Shown in pieces: positions 58,750 through 64,000 of a stretch of 64,000 bases of DNA. Every line of letters begins with the position of its first letter. Within the stretch, counting starts at the first letter, position 1. The position numbers were made by a program, and so were the translations under genes. The notes under the pieces were generated by a model. That model saw only the letters and a list, made by a program, of their open reading frames with translations, searched no databases and was not told the DNA's origin. Origin of the DNA: an uncultured Salinicoccus sp. (GTDB taxonomy: Bacteria > Bacillota > Bacilli > Staphylococcales > Salinicoccaceae); contig CANLWV010000006.1 in assembly GCA_947494965.1 (NCBI GenBank), positions 62,001-126,000 of the forward strand, written 5' to 3'.

Positions 58750-59652
58750 CTATTCTTGTGTTTCCAACATCAATTCCACTTTGATTTCATCTTCCACATC
58801 TTCACCGTTCTCCAGTTTTTCGACTGCATCGATGGCCGTCTCGCCCATCAGGTCCGGCTGCTGGGCGACCGTCGCATCGAGCGCGCCATTCTCGATGGAG
58901 TTCAACGCATCCTCCGAACCATCAAACCCGACGACCAGAACATCGTCCGGTGCCGCTTCGACAGCCCCAAGCGCCATTTCATCGTTATGCGAGAAGATCG
59001 CTTCTATATCCGGGTTCGCCTGGAGGATGTTCTGTGTGACGTTCAACCCTTCTGATCTGTTGAAGTTCGCGGTCTGGCTCGTCACCACATCAAGGGATTC
59101 TTTTGCAACGTTCGTGAAGCCTTCACCGCGTTCACGTGTGGCACTGGCCCCCGGCACGCCTTCCAGTTCTGCCACCTTGGCGCCTTCACCGAGCTGGTCG
59201 ACGATGAATGCCGCACCCATTTCGCCGCCTGCCACGTTATCGGACGCGATGAAGGCGGCCACTTCCCCGCTCTCCACTGAACGGTCGAGCGTGATGACCG
59301 GGATATCCGAGCCATTGGCGGACTCGACCGAACTGGAAATCGCGGCGGAATCGGTCGGATTGACCACCAGATAATCGATGCCCTGCTGCATCAGGTCGGC
59401 AATATCATTGACCTGCTTGGCGGAATCGTCCTGGGCGTCCACCACTTTGACTTCATAGCCCTTCTCTTCGGCCGTGGCCTCGATGCCATCCTTCAATGTC
59501 ACAAAGAACGGGTTGTTCAAAGTCGAGATGCTGACGCCGATGACGACATTATCATCATCCCCCGCCCCACCGCTCTGGCTCCAAGCCGGTGGCTCAAGCG
59601 AACATCCCGCAGTAAACACAAACAGACTGAGGAGCACCAGTATTCTTTTCAT
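58750..59652 (-). CDS. rbsB: Ribose ABC transporter substrate-binding lipoprotein RbsB
   Basis: The 300-residue protein has a lipoprotein signal MKRILVLLSLFVFTAGCS and a periplasmic-binding-protein domain of the RbsB type (VVIGVSISTLNNPFFVTLKDG, NPTDSAAISSSVESANGSDIPVITLDR in parts, SHNDEMALGAVEAA, VVGFDGSEDAL). Binds ribose outside the membrane and delivers it to RbsC. Last gene of the operon. Confidence 0.93.
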   Translation of the reverse strand: MKRILVLLSLFVFTAGCSLEPPAWSQSGGAGDDDNVVIGVSISTLNNPFFVTLKDGIEATAEEKGYEVKVVDAQDDSAKQVNDIADLMQQGIDYLVVNPTDSAAISSSVESANGSDIPVITLDRSVESGEVAAFIASDNVAGGEMGAAFIVDQLGEGAKVAELEGVPGASATRERGEGFTNVAKESLDVVTSQTANFNRSEGLNVTQNILQANPDIEAIFSHNDEMALGAVEAAPDDVLVVGFDGSEDALNSIENGALDATVAQQPDLMGETAIDAVEKLENGEDVEDEIKVELMLETQE

Positions 59653-59664
59653 CCGTAAAACCCC

Positions 59665-60606
59665 CTACTTATTCTTTCTGTCGATCAGCACCGCAACGAC
59701 GATGACCAACCCTTTGATGATCTGCTGGTAGAATGATGACACACCGACCAGATTCAGCCCGTTGTTGAGTACACCGATGATCAGCACACCAATCAATGTG
59801 CCGACGATGCGCCCCTTACCGCCCATCAATGACGTGCCGCCAAGCACAACGGCGGCGATGGCATCGAGTTCATACGTCTCACCGGCGGTCGGTTGGGCGG
59901 AATCGAGCCTTGAGGCGAGGATGATGCCTGCGATCGCCGACATCAATCCGGATAGCGCATAGATCATGATCTTCCTGCGGTTGACCTTGATGCCGGAGAG
60001 TGCAGCGGCAGTCTCGTTACCCCCGATGGCGTATGTCTCCCTGCCGAAGACCGTCTTGTTCAGAATGATATACAAGATGACGAAGGTGATGAGCATCGTC
60101 ACCGCCGGCACCGGAATGCCGAAGAAGTAGCCTTTACCGAACAGCTGGAACAGCAGGCTGTCGCCAAGGCCCGTAATCGGGTTGCCGTCCGTCACGACCA
60201 GGGTCGCACCCCGATATATCGTCATCGTCGCCAATGTCGCAATGAAGGGTGCCATGCCGCCTGCCGTAACCAGCAGGCCGTTGACAGCGCCGGCAACGAG
60301 ACCGACCACACTGCCGAGCAGCATCGCAAATATTGGATCGACACCAGAAGTGATGATCAGTGCCGTCATCGCGCTTGAGAATGCCAGTATCGAGCCGACA
60401 CTCAAGTCGATGCCGCCCGTCAGGATGACGAACGTCATGCCGAAGGCGATCAGGCCATTGATCGATACTTGACGCAACAGATTCAGCAGGTTATCCGGTG
60501 ACAAGAACTGCTGGTTCATGATGGTGATGACGACGACAAGCAGCGTCAGGCCGACGATCGGCAGAAACCGATCTATCATAGTGTTCAATGTGAGTTTGCT
60601 ATTCAT
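59665..60606 (-). CDS. rbsC: Ribose ABC transporter permease RbsC
   Basis: The 313-residue protein has about 9-10 hydrophobic helices and the family GIDLSVGSILAFSSAMTAL and GKGRIVGTLIGVLIIGVLNNGLNL motifs. It forms the ribose channel. Overlaps the rbsA end by 8 bp and is followed 12 bp later by rbsB. Confidence 0.93.
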   Translation of the reverse strand: MNSKLTLNTMIDRFLPIVGLTLLVVVITIMNQQFLSPDNLLNLLRQVSINGLIAFGMTFVILTGGIDLSVGSILAFSSAMTALIITSGVDPIFAMLLGSVVGLVAGAVNGLLVTAGGMAPFIATLATMTIYRGATLVVTDGNPITGLGDSLLFQLFGKGYFFGIPVPAVTMLITFVILYIILNKTVFGRETYAIGGNETAAALSGIKVNRRKIMIYALSGLMSAIAGIILASRLDSAQPTAGETYELDAIAAVVLGGTSLMGGKGRIVGTLIGVLIIGVLNNGLNLVGVSSFYQQIIKGLVIVVAVLIDRKNK

Positions 60607-62083
60607 CCAATTGTCCCCCTGTAGCCAGTGTCATGATATTTTCCTGGTTGATTCTACTTTTATCCAAAATGCCGCGGAGCCGGCCTTCCTGCATCACCGC
60701 CACCTGGTCGGACAGGCCGATGACTTCAGGCATCTCCGACGAAATGAGGAGGATCGACACGCCACGTTCCGTCAATTCGTTGATCAGGTGATAAATTTCG
60801 CGTTTCGCCCCGACATCGATGCCCCGCGTGGGTTCATCGAGTATCAGTATTTTCGGCTGGCTGCCGATCCACTTGCCGATGACGACCTTCTGCTGGTTGC
60901 CGCCGGAGAGGGCCCCGACGATCGATTGCTTTTCGGACTTGATGTTCATCCGCTTGATCATCAGGTCTGAAAAATCATCCTCGTCCTTCTGCTTCATGAA
61001 GCCACCCTTTGAAAAACTCTGCATGGAGGGCATCGTCATGTTGTCGACCAGGCTGAAGTCCAGTATCAGCCCTTCGCTCTTGCGGTTTTCCGTAATGAAG
61101 CCGAAGCCGTGTCCAATCGCGTCGGACGGCTTGTCGATCTTCACCCGCTTGCCTTCGACTTCAATTTCCTTCGCCCCCGGGTCCACGCCGAACAGCGTGC
61201 GCATGACTTCAGTGCGCCCCGCCCCCATCAGACCGGCAAATCCGAGTATCTCTCCTCTATGCAGATCGAAATTAATGTCCCGGACCGGGTGTGCCTTGTT
61301 TTCAAGCTGCCTGACGGTGAGTACTACGTCATCCGACAGATCATGCGAACGCTCCGGAAATTGGTCGTCCAGATCCCTGCCGACCATCGCCCGGACGATT
61401 TCGTTGTAGTTCGTCTCTTCCGTCCGGCTGTACAGCACACTCCGGCCATCACGCAGCACGGTGATCTCATCGGAAATCTTCGATATCTCCTCCATCCTGT
61501 GGGAGATGTAGACGATGGAGACGCCGCTTTCCTTAAGACTTCTGATGATGTCAAAGAGCACGTCAATCTCCCTATCCGTCAACGCCGCCGTCGGCTCATC
61601 CATGATCAGCACTTTCGTGTCCATCATCAGGGCTTTGGCGATTTCGATCATCTGCTGCTGACCGACGGAGCAATCACCCGCGCGTCTATTGAGGTTGATG
61701 TTGAACTTCAGCCGTTCGAAGACCGCTTCCGCCTTGCGTCGCATCAGCTTATTATCAAGCAGGCCGAACTTCGTATGTTCATTGCCGATGAACAGATTCT
61801 CCAATACCGTCAGTTCAGGCCAGATGTTCAGTTCCTGGTGGATAAAGACGATGCCCGCCTTCTCCGCATCCTTTAGGTTGCTGTACTTCACTTCCGTACC
61901 GTCACGGATGATGCTGCCCTGGTCGTAGGTATGCACGCCTGATAAGATCTTCATCAACGTCGATTTGCCGGCACCGTTCTCCCCCATAAGGGCGTGGACC
62001 GTCGCATCCTTCAGCTCAAAGTCCACCCCGAGGAGCACTTTGTTGGCCCCAAAGGCCTTGTGTACATCTTTCATCTCGATCAT
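60599..62083 (-). CDS. rbsA: Ribose ABC transporter double ATPase RbsA
   Basis: The protein is about 494 residues with two nucleotide-binding domains. The first has Walker A GENGAGKST and signature SVGQQQMIEIAKAL, with Walker B VLIMDEPTAAL. The second is degenerate in its A loop (GLMGAGRT) but keeps ALSGGNQQKVVIGKW and ILILDEPTRGID. This is the usual asymmetry of sugar-type ATPases. Start by GGAGG-TTTG spacing is at 62083 or 62086. Energises ribose import. Confidence 0.92.
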   Translation of the reverse strand: MIEMKDVHKAFGANKVLLGVDFELKDATVHALMGENGAGKSTLMKILSGVHTYDQGSIIRDGTEVKYSNLKDAEKAGIVFIHQELNIWPELTVLENLFIGNEHTKFGLLDNKLMRRKAEAVFERLKFNINLNRRAGDCSVGQQQMIEIAKALMMDTKVLIMDEPTAALTDREIDVLFDIIRSLKESGVSIVYISHRMEEISKISDEITVLRDGRSVLYSRTEETNYNEIVRAMVGRDLDDQFPERSHDLSDDVVLTVRQLENKAHPVRDINFDLHRGEILGFAGLMGAGRTEVMRTLFGVDPGAKEIEVEGKRVKIDKPSDAIGHGFGFITENRKSEGLILDFSLVDNMTMPSMQSFSKGGFMKQKDEDDFSDLMIKRMNIKSEKQSIVGALSGGNQQKVVIGKWIGSQPKILILDEPTRGIDVGAKREIYHLINELTERGVSILLISSEMPEVIGLSDQVAVMQEGRLRGILDKSRINQENIMTLATGGQLDE

Positions 62084-62094
62084 CATCAAACCTC

Positions 62095-62475
62095 CTAGAA
62101 GAACACATTGCTGTAGAGTATGACATTGGCGAACGGCGTCGTTTCACCCGTGCGGATCACTGCCTTGGCGTCTGCACACATGGCTTTCAGCGTTTCATGC
62201 GACACCTGTTTCGATGGAATGCCGTTACTGAGTACCTGCTTCACTCCCGCATCCGAAACCTCATCTGCAAACACTTGACGCTCCACATACATGCTGTCGG
62301 TCAACAGGTTATATGTTTCTTCGAACGATGGTGTACCCGCTTTAAGGGCGATATCGATCCGTTTCACCCCGTCAGGGATTGGCAATCCACAGTCTGCGAT
62401 GACGATGGCGTCCCCATGTCCAAGTGTACTGAGCACTTTCGAAATTTCACTGTTCAAAACCACCGACTTATACAT
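62095..62475 (-). CDS. rbsD: D-ribose pyranase RbsD
   Basis: The 126-residue protein has LSTLGHGDAIVIADCGLPIPDGVKRID and ends in AVIRTGETTPFANVILYSNVFF (in parts), the RbsD family pattern with catalytic His and Tyr. Converts ribopyranose to ribofuranose for the kinase. Overlaps the rbsK end by 8 bp. Confidence 0.93.
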   Translation of the reverse strand: MYKSVVLNSEISKVLSTLGHGDAIVIADCGLPIPDGVKRIDIALKAGTPSFEETYNLLTDSMYVERQVFADEVSDAGVKQVLSNGIPSKQVSHETLKAMCADAKAVIRTGETTPFANVILYSNVFF

Positions 62476-63349
62476 GATCCATCGCCTCCTGCCATTCTTT
62501 CAACGTCGGGATGCCGCCTTGGGCGCCCATTGCACGGATCGATAATGATGCCGCCATATTCGCACTGCGTATGGCCTCACCAAGATCCAGCCCTTTGACC
62601 AAAAATGCAGCCAATGCGCCGTTGAATGTATCCCCGGCACCGGTCGTATCCACAGGTGTGGTTTTGAAGGAAGGCACATGCACTTCCGTCTCTCCGTCGT
62701 GATAGAGACACCCCTGCTCGCCCCTTGTGACGATCAGCTGATTCGGGTGCTTCATGACCGCACTGGAAACGTCATCCCCGAAAAGGGCATTGCATTCCAG
62801 TTCGTTCGGGGTGATGAGCGTGCATTTCTCAAGGTATTCAATCTCAATTGGAATGAAAGGTGCCGGGTTGTAGATGACCTTGACCCCCTTCTCATGGCAG
62901 AAATCGATGACATGCTTGATGGTCTCGACCGGTATTTCATTCTGCAGCATGACATAGTCAGCTTCTTCCAGAAGCGGATGCGCCAGCGCCACCACTTCCG
63001 GCGTCAGCAGGCGATTCGTGCCCGGTACGACAATGATCGAGTTGTCGTTGTCGTAGATGTTGATATGTGCCGTACCGCTCGCTTCACCTGTAAACGTTTC
63101 CACATTACCACAAAAAATAGCGCTCTGTTCCAGATTCGTCTTTAATTTTTTCCCGAAGCCATCATCACCGATGGCACCGACAAACGCCGTTTCAGCTTCA
63201 AGCCGCGCTGCCGCCACCGCTTGGTTGGCGCCCTTACCGCCGAATGCGGTACTGAAATTCGTGCCTAAAATCGTCTCCCCCTTATAGGGCATCCGTTCAG
63301 CCTCAACAATGAAATCCGTCGACAGGCTGCCGACTACTACAATATCCAT
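62468..63349 (-). CDS. rbsK: Ribokinase RbsK
   Basis: The protein is about 293 residues, a PfkB-type kinase: VVVGSLSTDFIVEAERMPYKGET, GGKGANQAVAAARL, and PVDTTGAGDTFNGALAAFLVKG with the anion-hole GAGD and base Asp. Phosphorylates ribose. Start at 63349 (MDIVVVGS). A perfect cre sequence lies inside its 5' third (63089-63102). Confidence 0.93.
   Translation of the reverse strand: MDIVVVGSLSTDFIVEAERMPYKGETILGTNFSTAFGGKGANQAVAAARLEAETAFVGAIGDDGFGKKLKTNLEQSAIFCGNVETFTGEASGTAHINIYDNDNSIIVVPGTNRLLTPEVVALAHPLLEEADYVMLQNEIPVETIKHVIDFCHEKGVKVIYNPAPFIPIEIEYLEKCTLITPNELECNALFGDDVSSAVMKHPNQLIVTRGEQGCLYHDGETEVHVPSFKTTPVDTTGAGDTFNGALAAFLVKGLDLGEAIRSANMAASLSIRAMGAQGGIPTLKEWQEAMDHV
63089..63102. promoter_or_regulatory. 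Consensus cre site inside rbsK
   Basis: TGTAAACGTTTCCA fits TGNAANCGNWNNCA at every fixed position. It lies about 250 bp within rbsK, where CcpA could act as a roadblock on the rbs transcript, giving glucose repression. Confidence 0.5.
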
Positions 63350-63362
63350 AGTATCCACTCCT

Positions 63363-64000
63363 TTATGTACTTTGCCTTCTGACCAATGCCACATCCAACA
63401 CCTGACTCGGCGCCGGTTTGCCTGCCGCAAGGTCCATCAGCATCCTGAAGGCATTCCTGCCAAGCTCGTAGATCGGCTGTCCGATCGTCGTCAGGCTTGG
63501 ATGGACGTATGCCGAAAAATCCAAGTTGTCGTAGCCGATGACTTTGACAGCATCAGGTACCGCTATATCAAGCGCCCGCAAGCCATTCAACACTTTGTAG
63601 GCCGTCACATCATTCGGACAGATGATGCCGTTGAATTTGGTGAGTAAATCTGAATTACCATCAACAAATAACCTTTCCAGATGCATGTACTTCAACGTCT
63701 CATATTCGATTCCATGCGTTTCCAGTGTTTCAATTGTCCCAACGGAGCGGTCATTAAAGGAGCTGTACTCCTCGTGTCCTTTTATGACGAGCACTTTATC
63801 CGCACCCTGCTCAATCAAATGCATGGCTTGAAGCCGACCGCCCTTCAAGTTGTCCGCTTCGATCGAAGGAAAGTCCTCAGCCACCCGATCCAGAAGGATC
63901 AGGGGGCGACTATCGGAATATGCTGTGCGCCCAACCGACCACGTGGCAGAAATGATGCCGGCACAGTTGTTCTGACGGAAAATCTCCAAGTACTTCGATT
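63363..64000 (-). CDS. rbsR: LacI-family ribose operon repressor RbsR (partial)
   Basis: The visible about 212 residues form the C-terminal sensor domain: NCAGIISATW, PLILLDRVAEDFPSIEADNLKGGRLQAMHLIEQG (in parts), GIICPNDVTAYKVLNGLRAL, and KVIGYDNLDFSAYVHPSLTTIGQP. The frame stays open to the window edge, so the N-terminal HTH is beyond it. It lies 13 bp ahead of rbsK, so it is expected to control the operon and itself. Confidence 0.87.
   Translation of the reverse strand, partial: SKYLEIFRQNNCAGIISATWSVGRTAYSDSRPLILLDRVAEDFPSIEADNLKGGRLQAMHLIEQGADKVLVIKGHEEYSSFNDRSVGTIETLETHGIEYETLKYMHLERLFVDGNSDLLTKFNGIICPNDVTAYKVLNGLRALDIAVPDAVKVIGYDNLDFSAYVHPSLTTIGQPIYELGRNAFRMLMDLAAGKPAPSQVLDVALVRRQST

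Overview
The window looks like chromosomal DNA of a low-GC Gram-positive bacterium close to the Staphylococcaceae, with the base composition and salt-related gene set of a Salinicoccus- or Jeotgalicoccus-like halophile rather than Staphylococcus itself. This is inferred from gene content: a ScdA-type Fe-S repair protein, an SdcS-like dicarboxylate symporter, AprX-type subtilase, teichoic-acid polymerase and glycosyltransferases, Gram-positive Shine-Dalgarno sites, sigma-B-like promoters and CcpA-like cre sites. There are no rRNA or tRNA genes, CRISPR arrays, insertion sequences or prophage genes.

Layout. 1-20.6 kb holds mostly monocistronic housekeeping and transport genes: APC permease, PQQ-propeller protein, SdcS-like symporter, M20 amidohydrolase, formamidase, GltS-like symporter, luciferase-like oxidoreductase, SLC13/RCK permease, glutathione peroxidase, PPOX protein, SelO, a decayed SDR gene, a TPP-riboswitch-controlled ykoF, a VOC protein, a TIM-barrel protein, scdA and a YkvI transporter. 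Most are separated by clear intrinsic terminators.

20.6-32.0 kb is the most striking region. It encodes what reads as a complete aerobic trans-4-hydroxy-L-proline catabolic route: epimerase, FAD oxidase, the associated BFD-type, 2Fe-2S and FAD/NAD subunits, pyrroline-hydroxycarboxylate deaminase and ketoglutarate-semialdehyde dehydrogenase. It also has an NhaC-type carrier, a cysteine-less proline-racemase homologue, its own sigma-54 gene and a PAS-AAA-HTH sigma-54 activator. Two matched -24/-12-like elements precede the two divergent operons. It appears to be a self-contained sigma-54 regulon.

32-39.4 kb contains a frameshifted cutC, a GlsB-type membrane protein and a more AT-rich teichoic-acid/cell-surface glycan operon of three large genes. 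39.4-49.6 kb holds stress and small-protein genes (YsnF/AvaK protein with a near-perfect sigma-B promoter, a tandem pair of unknown paralogues, thioesterase, LysR regulator, RDD, YdhR, nucleoside hydrolase, lipoprotein, CBS protein, AprX). 49.8-53.7 kb is a TPP-riboswitch-controlled tenI-thiO-thiS-thiG-thiF operon.

54-58.5 kb is scarred. It has a vestigial aconitase tail, an RpiR regulator, a truncated ROK kinase fused to the remnant of an unknown gene, an intact Aquifex-type aconitase, and abutting remnants of an M24 peptidase and an NhaC antiporter. 58.7-64 kb is a ribose uptake operon (rbsR-rbsK-rbsD-rbsA-rbsC-rbsB) whose repressor gene runs off the end of the window.
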